From Chelonoidis abingdonii (Eukaryota > Chordata > Testudines > Testudinidae): a stretch of DNA of 64,000 bases. Position 1 is the first letter of the stretch. Each line of letters starts with the position of its first letter. Location: contig NC_133778.1 of assembly GCF_003597395.2 (NCBI RefSeq), positions 18,551,166 through 18,615,165 of the forward strand, written 5' to 3'. This document shows positions 1 through 11,794 of the stretch, in pieces. The notes under the pieces are model-generated. The model made no database searches, was not told where the DNA came from, and saw only the letters and a program-made list of their open reading frames with translations. Made by a program: the position numbers and the translations under genes.

Positions 1-1279
1 CTTCAGCGAGAGTTGGATTAGGGTTTAAGTGGGAAGCGTCCCTGCAACGATCGCCCCATATTCCCACTCTGTGAACACATTCCCACTGCTCCAGGTGAGG
101 TGGCTCCTTGTCCGCATTCCCTGTCTTTCTTCATGATGGCCTGGGTGTGAAAGCAGCTCGCGCATAGGGACCCTCAGGCAAAGTCGTTTCTGTTCCCACT
201 GCAGTCAGCTCTGCCCCTGGAGCAGCTGCAGCCTGGCCTCAGGGAGCGGCCAGAAGACGTGTCTGACCGAGAAGTAGCCAGAACAAGAGGCAAGCTTACA
301 GTGAGCAGCAGGTTGGAGAGGGAGAGGGGAGCTGAGTGAATAATTGATTTTTCAGGTTGGTAGTCAAACAAAAAAAATCTGAAGGAAAAAAATTGTTTTG
401 TTTCAAACCCAAACTGATTTTTTTTCTATTTTTCTTGCTGAAACAACTGAGAAAATTTCATGTGGGGTCCATTGTCATGTTTTGAGTGTCATTCTGAAGT
501 GGCATTTCGCAATGAAACTGATCCGTTTGAAGCAAAATGTCAAAGCAGTTCACTTTTAATTGATGTTGAAATGAACTGTTTTGACTCTTTTCAATGTCCC
601 CCTCCTTGTTTTTATTGATCCCAAACTATTCACCGAATTGTACCCAAAGTTGCAAAGTTTCAGTTGCCCCAAAACTGCACTTTTTGCCAGAGTTTGCCAA
701 GCTCCAAAAAAGAGCCCCAGGGGAGGAGGAGCAATGAAACAAGGGAAGAAAGTAAAGGACAGTGTTAAAGGATTGGGGCCTACGTTAGAGCACCTTCCTT
801 CTCCTGGACCCGCGTTAGCTTGAGCTGAACCACTTCCTTGCCAGGGAAATTCTGCCCGGAGCCCTCTCGCAGAACCCAGGGAATGGAGTTTTCAGGAGGA
901 TTAGTCGTTGTGGGTTGTTCTCTTTTATTTCAAGCCTCCTTAACAAAACACGATCAAAAGTTTCACAGACTCTGCCCCCAGAGACGTAGTCCCATCCCGA
1001 AGTCTGTCCCTCCCACCCCTAAATCCATCAACCCAGACTTTCCTGGCTCTTACTTCAGAGCCCGACTGATAACAGGACTTCCCACAGCCACCTTTCTGGC
1101 CATTTGTTGCTTGGGAGCAGTACTCCTCTGCAGGTGCTCCAGCTGCAGTCCATCAGGCACAGAGCCATTGGCCCCTCAGCTTTCTGGCTGGTATTGCGGG
1201 ACTGCCCTCCGTTTCCAACTATCTTCCTTTAAGAGGATCAGCCAGTTAAGTTGCGGGTCCTTTTCCCAAGTGTAGCAAG
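1..1279. other. No gene recognised
   Basis: I see no convincing exon, RNA gene or complete transposon here. Between about 360 and 640 the sequence is rich in T/A runs and in repeated GTTTTG / CAAAAC-like words, which resembles a decayed interspersed repeat, but no termini can be placed. The short open frames in this stretch have no recognisable domain and overlap one another on both strands. Confidence 0.5.
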
Positions 1280-1287
1280 TGGGGCCA

Positions 1288-1639
1288 CAGGTGCTGTCTT
1301 TTATTTTTCCCTGTGGGTGCTCCACCCCTGCTACGTCTTGCAGCCCCTCTCCCATTCCGCCCCTTGCCCGAGGCCCCGCCCTCACTCTGCCTCTTCCCGC
1401 CCCTGCTCTGCCCCTTCACCCGGGCCTTGCCCTCACTTCACCTCTTCCCACCTCACTTCACCCTGCTCCCCCGAGGCCTCTCACTGCTCTCCGCCCTCCC
1501 CCGAGCACCTCCCGCCAGCTGCCAAACAGCTGATTGGCAGCCCCGCCAAACAACTGTGGCTGGTGGGTGCTGAGCACCCCCTATTTTTTTTCCTTGGGTG
1601 CTTGAGCCCTGGAGCACCCATGGAGTCGGTGCCTATAGG
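1288..1639. mobile_element. hAT-like non-autonomous element (MITE)
   Basis: The left part reads CAGGTGCTGTC and GTGGGTGCTCCACCC. The right part reads GGAGCACCCATGGAG then TCGGTGCCTATAGG, so the two ends are roughly inverted copies of each other. The flanks TGGGGCCA (1280-1287) and TGGAGCTA (1640-1647) match at 6 of 8 positions, as expected for an old 8-bp hAT target duplication. The interior is C-rich, with many CCCC/CTCTGCC words and no coding capacity. Related sequence recurs at 19514-19793 in the other orientation. Exact ends are uncertain by a few bases. Confidence 0.5.
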
Positions 1640-1647
1640 TGGAGCTA

Positions 1648-2239
1648 ATCAACCAGTCTGGCCTCTCACCTCAGGGGAATTGTATCACTTGTACCTTCAC
1701 AGAGAGACTAAAAAGGGTAGAGGGGCGGGGGGAAATGGATGACTACACAGGGCATAGCATGGAGGACAGAGTGTAGGGGTTGGTGTCCAACTGCTAAATT
1801 TTCACTAGGGTAGCGTGGCCAGCAATGGTTGGGAATGACCGGCTTACAGTTACCCTTAGCACAATAATTCAACCAAATCAGATAATGCCTAAGAATAAAA
1901 ATGACAGGGAAAGGCAGGAGAGGGCCAGTCCACTTGAAAAATGATTGGCTAATAACCAGCCCCTCAAAAGCAGGGGCAGTTCCTGAAAACCCTCACTCCT
2001 GGGATTAATATTCCTGTAAGTAGCCCCGATGACGCACGTACTCCCACAGATGGAAGCAACCCCGTTACAGTCAATGGGCTACTTGTATGAGTAAGGGTCA
2101 ACAAGATCAGGTTCCCAGCCAGTAGCTACTGAGGCACAGAGAGAAAGCTTCTCTTTCGCACTGCGCTGGTAAATGACCCTTTGAGGCTCTTTTACACTGC
2201 TAGAATGGTGCAAAAGGGCTTTCGTGTCAAGGAGAATAA
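1648..2239. other. No feature recognised
   Basis: Unique-looking sequence of ordinary composition. I see no gene, RNA or repeat that I can support. Confidence 0.5.
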
Positions 2240-2600
2240 GACCAGGTGTACACTACAAAGCTATGTTAGTCAGATTGTGAAAAAAACCTATCCCCCACCC
2301 TCCCACGGCTGACATAGCAACACAGGCAAAACCCCTGGTATAGATGCAGTTGTGGCGACAAAAGAGCACTTTTATCAGCATAGCTAACGTCATTAGAAAA
2401 CATGGCATTCCTGCACTGGCAGAACTTCTCCTTGTAGCGGTGTGCACCACGCCTACACCAGGGGGCTCTGCTGGGCTAGCTCTCCTGGCAAAGGGTTCAT
2501 CGCGTAGATAGACAAAACCTACGTGCTTGTCTACACATGGAGTTAATCAGGAATAGTTAATCTGCTTTAAAGTCACACCCTACAGTGTTCTGGAAGAACT
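2240..2600. mobile_element. Decayed Harbinger-type MITE fragments
   Basis: The stretch begins ACCAGGTGTACACTAC, close to the (C)CAGGTCTACACT-type terminus typical of Harbinger-like MITEs. Its interior repeats CATAGC / GCTATG words, consistent with a palindromic MITE body. Around 2524-2536 a second terminus-like string, TGCTTGTCTACAC, starts another MITE-like segment that fades by about 2600. No coding capacity and no clean target duplication were found, so boundaries and number of elements are tentative. Confidence 0.4.
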
Positions 2601-5600
2601 TCCAGGTAACAGGTCTAGGCCAGGCCTAAGACCCTGAGGCTGGCAGTAGTGTAACCACCAGAGGGAAGCAGTTTTTTTTAAAAAAAATCTGAACATTGTT
2701 CAAATCTCCAACCTTCCCTTCAGGGCATGTGCACAAGTGGCCATCTGTGTTTTCCTTTCAGTCCCCATCATGTACCCTTTGAACAATGGCAGTTCAGGAC
2801 AACAAGGCAATATAGGAGATTGGTTTCAGGAATTGCACCTATAACTGCTATTTATAGTGAGTAAATCCTGGAGAATCAGGCTCTCCATTTATACAGAAGG
2901 AGCAACTACATGCAGTATAGGACCCCAGTACATGGTACACTGAGACTATTCACTGACCTAGATCAAGTACTGGTTGTGCTTTGGTCTAATATCTGATTGG
3001 AGGGGGTCAGAAAAGTAAGAGCACTTTTTATAAGCTCCATTTTCTCTGTGTGCACAGGTGTCTGTCTCCCCCTGTTGCTCCTCTCTTACTGCACCCACTT
3101 GGCCCAGTGACCACTGGGAACTGCATAGAGATCATCCCCACAATTACTAGGTGGTGGACCATGGACTCTTCCCGCTGGGGTACCTGCCTAAAGGTCTACA
3201 GGCTCCTCGGAGGTTTTCTGTGCTACTGTCAGGTGTAGGAGATGAGAGAGGCCATTGATTATTCATGGGAGCAAACTCTCCGATATCCCTGCAGGTGAGA
3301 GCTGTGATGTTGCCACACGGGCAGAGCTATCCGCCAGAGCTTCTGTCAGATGCTGCTTCTCCAGCCCTCAGCCCCTTGTGCACTAGGTGGGTGGTTCCCT
3401 CCCAGCCGCTATGGTCCAGGTTTATAGGCAAACCTTACCCCTCACTCACCAACCTGCAGGGTTCCGTAATTCTCAGGCTTTATGATGAAATAGCCAGGTT
3501 CTACTCTAACAGCTTTCTAGTACCCTCCAATTTCCCTTCCTGAGGCTTATAACTGTGAAGTGACTAATACTTTCGCAGTCAGCGGAAGGTGGTAGCAGAG
3601 GGTTGGGTCTAATCAGCATCCCTACACATGTCTAGTTAGCCTAGTCCAATTCTACGTCAGGTAATATTTCTGTTTTGAGCCATCTAATTACAGACATCTA
3701 TTCAGTGGCTGGCATGGACAGCCAAAGTGGTCGGAAAAATTGAGCGTAATGTTCTGGCTTTTCCCCCTGCCAAATTAATAGTGAAGATCTTTTAAAGGAT
3801 GCTTCATTTAGGCATTCTCATTATCAGAAATATTCCACGAGCTAGAATCAAGCCCTGAGTGCAGTTGCACTGCTGAGATAACTCCCACTTTTGGATCAAT
3901 GGCTGGCAGGGTTCCACTACAAAAAAGCTTACAGCAGGATTGCAGGCCACTGCTGTTAGCACTCGACATCACTAGTTCACTGTGTGAGCACAACTAAAGG
4001 AACCACCGAGGGAGGGGAAGAAGGGGCAAGATGAAGGGATGTTTTTCCTGGCCTCCCCTCTTACAATACTGTGCTAGGATTAAAATACATTTCAAAATGT
4101 CGGGGAAGAGAAAAAGGAAATGAACTGGAATTATGATACTGCCTATCTCCTTTTATTTTCCTGTGTATTTAAGTGGCGGGGGAAGGGGAAACTCAGGTTT
4201 GGAGCATCATTCTGGATGTGGTTTGGAATACATTTTTTAAAGAGAGAGGTTTTAAAAGGAGAACGCTAAGCAGACGGAGAAGTGACATGCCATTTATCCA
4301 GGTTTTGTAAAGTAATGAGCTAGATTCCTCGGTGATCAATCTCTCCCCTTCAATTAACTGCAATAAATTTCTCATAAAATATTCTAAGCAATGCTGGACT
4401 TTCCTCATGCCTTACATCATTTATGGGACATGTTTATTATACTTATCCTTAAAGCAACTTTATGTATTGTGTCTTATTTCTCAGCCAGGAAAACAAGTTG
4501 TAGAGTTATCCCAACTGAACATTAGCTCTGCTATCTTTCTTGTAACACACTCGCATACTGCCCCTTAGAGGTAACATCCTGCCATGACCGCTGGAAAAAT
4601 CAGAGCTATTAAGATATACTTTGATTACAGTGTGTTCGTGCCATTTTGACCATTTGGGTGGTTTATTAGAACTAGGGTCTATTCTGTACTGGAGAGGGTC
4701 CATATTCTGATCTCAGAAACACCAGCGTAAATATGGGGTAACACTACTGATTTCAACAGAGGTAATGCATGTTTACAGTTGTGTATCTGATGTGAGAATC
4801 TTGCCTTAGGTTTGTTCCCTGAAAAGGCTGTTGTGTAAAGCTTTGAGAATCAAAGCTATAACTGCAACAGATTTCCAGGTGCCTCTGGACATCCCCACGG
4901 TCGGAATACAAGAACTCCCATGTCGACTTGAGTCGAATTGACATGTTGCCATCCTCTGTAACAAATGAGAATGGAAACGATGAGAGAGGAAACAGCAGGC
5001 TAACGCTATTACTTCATCAACTACTGTAACAACCAACAAGCCCATTACTACTCTGCTTTGCTGCTCACTGGGGACTCTGCCTCTGCAAAAGAATGGGCAT
5101 TCTCACAGACTGTGAGATAATGACAGCCCAGCCAGGCCTCGGCCACCCCAAGGGAGGTGATCTCCAGTCAAGCTAGTCTCTGTCTCCTGCCCTGATGGAA
5201 TATAAGGCCCCCTCCCCCATCTCATTCTTTTCATCAGCCAGCTGTCTCACACCTCACCACTAGAAGCAGTAACAGACAGACAGAGGGAGAGAGTAATCGA
5301 GGACTAGACAAAACTTTCTTGCTTACAGTCTGTCTTATCTGACAATTTCCCTGGCTAAGGCTTTACATTAAACAAACCAATGTGCACATTTTCAAGTGGG
5401 GACTGAGCAGGAAGCTGTATGAGAGGCAAAGCCGTCGTGTAAACACATTGGGAACTGGGACATTTAATTTAAAGAGAGAAAAGCTAGGAGCACAGATGAG
5501 TGCCTGGTTTTAAAAGAAATGTGAGCTGCTCATCCCTGTAGAACTAGTGTAACATTAAGTCACATGATAGACTCTGAGATCTCATCTTGGCCTTTTGCTG

Positions 5601-6008
5601 TCATGCCAGCAGAGACTGAAAGTGCTGTAGAATAAGTGGATCTGAGGCCATAATTTGCAGTGATTACATTATTCAACAATTTTTTTTGCTCTTTTCTGGC
5701 CCCAGTTCTCTTGAATCTATTAGTCATCCCAAATTATTGGCCAAATAATTTATGTGAATAATGTAAAAATGTGAATTAATGTGTACAGAAATGTTTCTGC
5801 ACTATCTGCCCAGCTCTGCTCTGAAAGTAAGTGTAGACAGAGGGGAAGGTGGGGGCTGCTCCCATTGCAGCCTCCCTCTTGCCAATTCAGGAGCAGTGCC
5901 ACAAACTCCTCATGCCAGAAGGTGGCATAGGGTGAAGCCAATGGGTAGAAGTAGTATGAAGGAAAATGGGAGATCTCTCTGTGAGGAAAGCAACCATACC
6001 CACAAATC
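2601..6008. other. Non-coding stretch, no gene recognised
   Basis: Mostly unique, moderately AT-rich sequence. About 4690-4790 holds a decayed palindrome-type repeat with the words ACACCAGCGTAAAT and TGATTTCAACAGAGGTAA, also seen near 46470-46550. No splice-flanked conserved reading frame, RNA gene or complete transposon was recognised. Confidence 0.5.
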
Positions 6009-6011
6009 ATA

Positions 6012-6028
6012 GGGTACGTCTACACTGC
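6012..6028 (+). repeat. Harbinger left terminal inverted repeat
   Basis: GGGTACGTCTACACTGC, preceded by ATA. It pairs with the right terminus at 11795-11811 with mismatches at positions 3, 4 and 6. Confidence 0.85.
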
Positions 6029-6187
6029 ACGATTATTTCGAAGTAGTTTAAACCGATATTACGAAACCGATGTTATAAAATCGGTTTTGCGCGTCCACAA
6101 TGCGATCACAAAATCGATTGCTTGTGTCCATGGTCCAAGGCTACCATCGATTTCAGGAGCGGCGAGTGCACTACGTGGGTAGCTGTT

Positions 6188-6290
6188 CCTCAGCTATTCC
6201 CACATAGTTTCCCGCACTTCCGGGTTGAGCAGAGCGCGGCACTGTTGGGTGCGTCCTCAGCTATCCCATAGTTCCCACTTCCGGGTTGAG
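6188..6290 (+). repeat. Imperfect tandem duplication in Harbinger leader
   Basis: Two copies of a roughly 36-42 base unit, CCTCAGCTAT ... CACTTCCGGGTTGAG, lie at 6188-6229 and 6255-6290, upstream of the transposase start. The copies differ by small indels. This is the untranslated leader of the element, so the duplication may reflect promoter or binding-site repetition, or may be neutral. Function is unknown. Confidence 0.7.
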
Positions 6291-6430
6291 AGCACAGTGC
6301 CTGATGGGGCAGAAAACATTGCCCCGGTGGTGCTGAGGTACAGCCTCACCCCTCCCTTTGTGAGGGCAGCAGACAACCCTTTGGCGTGTTTTCGCGGAGT
6401 GCATTGAGCAACGCCCATAGCACAGCAATC

Positions 6431-7548
6431 ATGGACCTGAGATCACAAACGGTATCTGACCGTGTCAACACCTCGCGTACTCTCGTGCTGACTATACTGA
6501 ACAATGAACTGCAAAGGCAGGAGGAGAGGAGGAGGCAGCTATTGGCTGAGTGGCGAGGACAGCGATGAGGAGATGGAGGCAGAATTCTCCATTAACGCTG
6601 CCCCAGCGTTTTGGAGCTACTGCTATTAACGGGGCATCTACTACCCATTGAACGCACGAATTTGGGCACGGAAACAAGCACAGACTGGTGGGACCGCATT
6701 GTTTGACGTTGTGGACGATTCGCAGTGGCTGCGAACTTTCGCATGCGTAAAGAGCACTTTCTTAGAACTTTGTGACATGCTTTCCCCTGCCCTGAAACAC
6801 GTAATACAAAATGAGAGCAGCCCCTCACATGGGAGAGAAGCGAGTGGCAATAGCCCTCTGGAAGCTTGCAACGCCAGACAGCTACCGGTCAGTCGGAAAT
6901 CAATTTGAGTGGAAATCTACTGTGGGGGCTGCAGTGATTCAAGTAGCCCAAGCAATCGTTAAGCTGCTGCTACGAAAGGTTGTGACTCTGGGAAACGTGC
7001 AGGTGATAGTGATGGCTTTGCTGCAAATGGGTTTTTCCGAACGTGTGGCCATAGATGGAACCCATATCCCTATCTTGGCCCCAGAACACCAGGGCACCCA
7101 GTACGTGAACCGCAAGGGGTACTTTTCAATGGTGCTGCAAGCACTGGTGGACACAAGGGATGTTTCACCCACATCCACGTGGGATGGCCAGGAAGGGTTC
7201 ATGACGCTCGCGTTTTCAGGAGCACTAGTCTGTTTTAAACGGGCTGCCGCAAGGGATTACTTCCCAGACCAGAAAATAACCGTTTGGGAATGTTCAAATG
7301 CCTTAGTTATCCTGGGGGGACCAGCCTACCCCTTGATGCCATGGCTCATGAAGCCATACACTGGCAGCCTGGACAGTGGTCAGGAGCTTGTCACTACAGC
7401 TGAGCAAGTGCCGGGATGGTGTAGAATGTGCATTTGCGGTTTAAAGGGTCGCTGGCGATCATTACTTACTCGCTCAGACTCAGCCAAACCAATGTCCCGC
7501 TTCGCTATTGTGCTTGCTGTGTTGCTCCACAATCTTTGTGAGGACTAA
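6431..7548 (+). pseudogene. HARBI1-like DDE transposase, frameshifted
   Basis: The reading starts at ATG 6431 with an Arg/Glu-rich segment (LQRQEERRRQLLAEW), stops at 6568, and resumes in another frame from about 6648 with DDSQWLRTF and FLELCDMLSPALK. The main open stretch, 6811-7548, contains RVAIALWKLATPDSYRSVG, then IDGTHIPILAPEHQGTQY with the first catalytic Asp, then PAYPLMPWLMKPYTG, LKGRWRSLL and a C-terminal LLHNLCED. These are hallmark segments of the HARBI1/DDE_Tnp_4 family, about 350 residues when intact. The second catalytic segment (HDARVF) is encoded at 7200-7217 but in the next frame, between a lost base near 7158 and an extra base near 7234. The usual DPAYPL Asp is Gly. The Glu segment (VECAF, 7421-7435) is also out of frame. 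It would have cut and integrated the element in the nucleus. The identification is strong; activity is excluded. Confidence 0.9.
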
Positions 7549-7756
7549 GGGGAGACAGTTATGCTGGGTCGGAGGCTGAGCAAATCACCTGGCCGCTGAG
7601 TTACGAGCAGCCAGAAGCCAGGCGCGATTAGAAGAGCAACCTGGAGGCGCTGCGCATCAGAGAAGCCTTGAAAACCGTTTCAAGCACGGCCCCGGGTACG
7701 GTGTGACTCTGTTTGCTTCCCCTTGATGAACCGTCCGCACTGTGGACTTATTCAGT

Positions 7757-7915
7757 GTAAGCAACCCACCCTCCCCTTTTACATTACAGGTGGGCGAAGG
7801 AATAAATTCGTGTATCGGTTAAAATCATTTATTATTCATTAAAAGTAATTATGCATCTGTTAAAAATCATGAGTTTTTCCTTACTAGATTTCCCTGTAAG
7901 CAACCCACCCTCCCC
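7757..7915 (+). repeat. Direct repeat within Harbinger element
   Basis: GTAAGCAACCCACCCTCCCC occurs at 7757-7776 and again at 7896-7915, about 139 bases apart, just downstream of the transposase stop and between the two convergent genes. It may be a local duplication in the shared 3' region. No function can be assigned. Confidence 0.75.
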
Positions 7916-8223
7916 CTTCGATGTATTCTGTATTACAAAGGAACTTAAAAGGCAGAGAATTAGGAAGGTGTCCCTGACTGCTGTGCTTTGGAAGGAGGGG
8001 AAGAAAGGCTACTAAGCACATTGTAGCGTAAATCAGCCTTTTCCTTGAACTCTGCAGGGGTGTGGAGGAGTAGGCGGTGCAGAAAGCCTTTCACCACGGC
8101 GTTCTTACACTGTCTGGGTGAGGGAGAATATGGGACGTGGGCTTGCAGGGAGGTTATACAGGGGCTGCAGTGGCACTCTGCTACTTTGCTGCTCTTCTGA
8201 AGCTCCACCATGCGTTGGGGATT

Positions 8224-9906
8224 TCAGTTTTGAGAACGCAGCAGATCCAGCGTTGATTCTCTCCAACGCTGGTCTTCCTGCCTAGCCCTCTCAGATCGTT
8301 CACTGGCATCTGTCCTGTACTTTGCTACCACATCCTTCCAATCATTCTGTTTATCCCTCTCATTGCGTGTTACTTCAATAATTTCTGTGAAACATTTCAT
8401 ACTCGCGTCTTCTTCTTCCTCCGCCGTATCACAGCACACCCTCGTGATGGCATAGGGACTTCTGAGAAATGTGCAGCTGCGATGGGGAAGGCAAACCAGG
8501 GATAATAAGTATGTGGAAAGATACCTTTTACAGAGCAATGATAAGTACTCTTCACATAGACACTATCCACCTTACAGAGCACATGTGTCTCATATACGAA
8601 GGTCGCATTTTGTAGCGTTTAAATTTCAGTGTCTGTTGTGACTGGTGTGGCACACACACAGACGCCAGGTACGGCCAAACGTACGTCCACGCGGCGATGG
8701 TAAGTGAGGCTTTAAATTTTGACTTCTCCGCCGTTCATATACACAGTGACTATATGATGCCTTGCTCCTGTTAAGAGGAGCCTGCAAAGCCAACCCCCTC
8801 TTTGCCACATCCACCAACAGCGCATGGCTCCTATCATATACGATCACTGCTAGTGATCACCTACATACCACCCCCGCATCGCATTGCTGGTAGCAGGGAA
8901 GAATCCTGCTTGCCAGACGCTGAAAACTCGTCGCTATCCCTCCTCCCATCCCCTGCTCTGGCCAGTAGCAAAATCGCCATGTCTGCCCCCTGTTTACATT
9001 CCTGATGTTCTACAAGGTAACAATGGATGTATTCTCTCCTGACAATAGCACCGCAGGAGGCAGATCGTTTGTTTACTGCAATGCCTTCAGGCAATGCCTT
9101 CAATGCCTGCAGTACCAAATGTCTTGCAAAATGCAAGGCGTTGAAGTTACCTACTATGGGGAACGGAGAGGCTGTCTTGGCCAGAAATGTTCTCATACAG
9201 GCATAAGGGTTTTTGAATTCCTCCACGATCGATCATGACATTAATTGGAGGATCTTTCACTCCATCCCAACATGTTAACGAAATTTCCTGTAACGTAATG
9301 GCTGCGACGCAGCAAACGCCTGGTGTCAATGCGATCTACAAAACCGTCTTGTTTAATCCGTGTTTGGTACGAATGAAGGGACACTTACTGGAGGTCGCTT
9401 CCATGGCTTCACTGTCTGGGCTTCTCGCTTGGGAGCGCAGGGACTGTATTCTTTGGTCTCAAAAGATCCTGGCTGTTGGGGTTTACGGCTGCTGTGTGCC
9501 TATCACCACGGTCATCTTCATCCTCAAATTGTCTCCATCTTCCCCTCGGCTACATCCTAGAAACACTGATATTCATCCAAAGTCTGAATCCACGGACAGG
9601 GGTGGGCGACTGGTAGCGCTGAACCCCAAATTGCATGTAGTTCAGCATAGAAAGCGCATGTTTTCAGCTCAGGCCTGACCCTTCCGTTTGCTTTCTCTGG
9701 CTTTCTGGTACCCTGTCTAAGTTCCTTCACTTTCACTCGGCACTGAAGGGAGTTCTGCTGTGCCCGTTATCAGCCATAGACTTTGAAATTCTTCCAAAAC
9801 TTTTTCATTTCGTCTTTTGGAACGCAGTGCTGTGAGCACTGAGTCCTCACCCCAGATAGCGATCAGATCCAGAACCTCCTGTGTGGTCCAGCTGGCGCTC
9901 TTCTTT
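8224..9906 (-). pseudogene. Myb/SANT-like Harbinger accessory gene, degenerate
   Basis: Reading the minus strand from about 9906 gives SASWTTQEVLDLIAIWGE, then LRSKRRNEKVLEEF, a Myb/SANT-like DNA-binding helix-turn-helix opening with the typical Trp spacing. A frameshift near 9780 then moves the continuation (CRVKVKELRQ) to another frame, ending near 9680. Nearer the 3' end, 8224-8538, the charged segment EVTRNERDKQNDWKD ... ERARQEDQRWRESTLDLL follows and closes with a stop. This is the helical C-terminal region of such proteins. In PIF/Harbinger elements the Myb-like protein binds the transposon ends and helps bring the transposase into the nucleus. The convergent layout with the transposase supports that role. 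The middle (8540-9680) has only short frames, one of 121 codons (8861-9226) without a recognisable domain. It could include an intron or be simply decayed. Confidence 0.75.
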
Positions 9907-11794
9907 CGAATATCAGGAGAACTGCATTTTGTGACAGGTGCAATGAGCCTCTGAGTTGGTCACTGTGTGTGTCGTGACCCTCACGGTGGACGATCAGGAA
10001 ATGGAACTTCAAAAGTTCGCGGGGATTCAGGCTTTTTCCTGTTTACCTGGCCAGTGCATCACAGGTGTTATGTGTCCGATTATCATCGAGTGCCCCTGTG
10101 ACATGTTCTGAACCCAAATTGGAGTGGCTCCACATTGGGCAGAGTTCATCGCTCCCTTTTGTTTCCTCAAAATTGAGTATGTCCTGCCTGGACTGTCATA
10201 GCCACGGACTGCCTGCCTCAAGTGCCCCCCCCCGTTTTGTCACAAATTAATCTATGTTCTTATTTTGTATTTCCTCACGACTGCATGACAGGAAGGGTGT
10301 GGCGCTGCCACGGTAGCCATGCAGAGGGTTGGGAGAAGAAGTGAAGCATATGGAGTGCAGGTTCTTGCATTGGAGAGAACCCCCTGTTATAGATAAGTCC
10401 AGGCGGACATGAGTTATGCTTCAACGCGATCTGTTCATAATACGATTAGACCCTTGCCTTCAGACAGGAGTAGCGTGTTAGTCTGGATCATGTAAAGCAG
10501 CGAGCAATCCATGTGGCACCTCAATAGCAACCTAACAGACGACTCCCGTTCAGTCTCGTTAGGTTTGCCAAAGGACTTCTACGACTGCTTTGACTTTTCT
10601 TGTAAGTCAGAGATGATCATATTTTAAGACGAGCGTAAGGGAGGGATTGATCATGTGGCCCTGAGTCTACATCCCAAAGTTTGCTTTTGAACGGCACCCC
10701 TGGCATGATTTTAGCCAGGGGCACTCATGATAAGCAGCACGACAGTTCGAGAGAGAGAGACCATTAGACCGTTCTGTCATTGCATGTTTATTCTGGCAGT
10801 AGTAACCCGGACAGAACGACTGGTAAACCATCTCTGCTTATCATCAAAAGGCAAATTGATGCTGAAGGTGTAGCGCCGGAGTGTCGGCCTCATAGTTCAC
10901 AAGGCATCTAGTACATCAAAAGTGGCGTGAACACCAAAACAAAAAGACCGAACGTCTCTTAGTCTGCGGCGTGCTAGTTGTTTCTGCATACAATCCCAAG
11001 CAAAACATGTGCCGAAAGGATACCTGTCTGCTGATGTTTTCCCCGGCCAGCAGGAATTGACATGACGAGTTTCACCCAGAACTCCCCGTGTACATATTTT
11101 GCATCGGGGACCGGGGGACTCATCGGGGACGAGACACGGAAGGTTGCTGAGGATTCCCGCTATCCCACAGTCTCAGCGGTCTCGTTAAAACTATTTGCAT
11201 TCTGGCTTAGCGCCCAGTGTCTGTAGCTTACAACACGGGTCTTTTATGGTTCCGGAACAGCTATTTCAGTTTCCTTCCCCTACCCAGCACGAGAAATGAA
11301 AGTTATAAAGCTATCCTTGAGTACTTACATGTCAGTCACCCTCTTTGTAACGAATGGTACTGATAAGAGGGCGAATCTGCAGCCACTGAGGCGCATGTAA
11401 GAGCTTTGCACCAAGTAGGCCCGCAGTATCCATAACCCATCGAGTAATTCTGAGGTGTGATTATTGCCTCCTATTGAAATATGCCTCCTCTTACCTGGGT
11501 TGTAGATGGTTACCAGTACTCCTGGAAACAGCATGAACATTTACCATCTCCCCTCTTTGTTACACTCACCAGTAATGGGAAGACACGAGATAATAACCCT
11601 GTGTAATTTTGAAAAGGCAAATGGGGTTAACTACTTGGGACGAGTTATCACTATCGATTTTAGCGCTACTCCTCTCGTTTGGGAGGAGTTCCGAAATCGA
11701 TTTAAGGAGGCGGTTAACTCGATATTACGGACGACGTCGTGTGAACGGATACAGCGTTAAATCGGTATATCAGCCATTAAACCGATTTAAAGTC
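9907..11794. other. Non-coding right interior of Harbinger element
   Basis: No reading frame of note. It should contain the promoter region of the minus-strand Myb-like gene. A GA-repeat patch (GAGAGAGAGA) lies near 10751. The last 200 bases are rich in ATCGAT / AAACCGAT words shared with the left subterminal region. Confidence 0.6.
10457..10560 (-). repeat. Decayed turtle-type interspersed repeat inside Harbinger
   Basis: GTGTTAGTCTGGATC, then CAGCGAGCAATCC, GTGGCACCTCAATAG and CTAACAGACGA, follow the same order as the reverse complement of the repeat at 31283-31372 (CAGCAAAGAGTCCTGTGG ... CTAACAGATG). Similarity is patchy, so this is an old copy carried within the element, or a shared ancestral segment. 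Confidence 0.45.

Noticed and set aside
1251..1742. 163-codon frame over the MITE at 1.3-1.6 kb
   Set aside because: Its Pro/Ser/His-rich translation follows from the CCCC/CTCTGCC interior of the element, and it crosses the element boundary.
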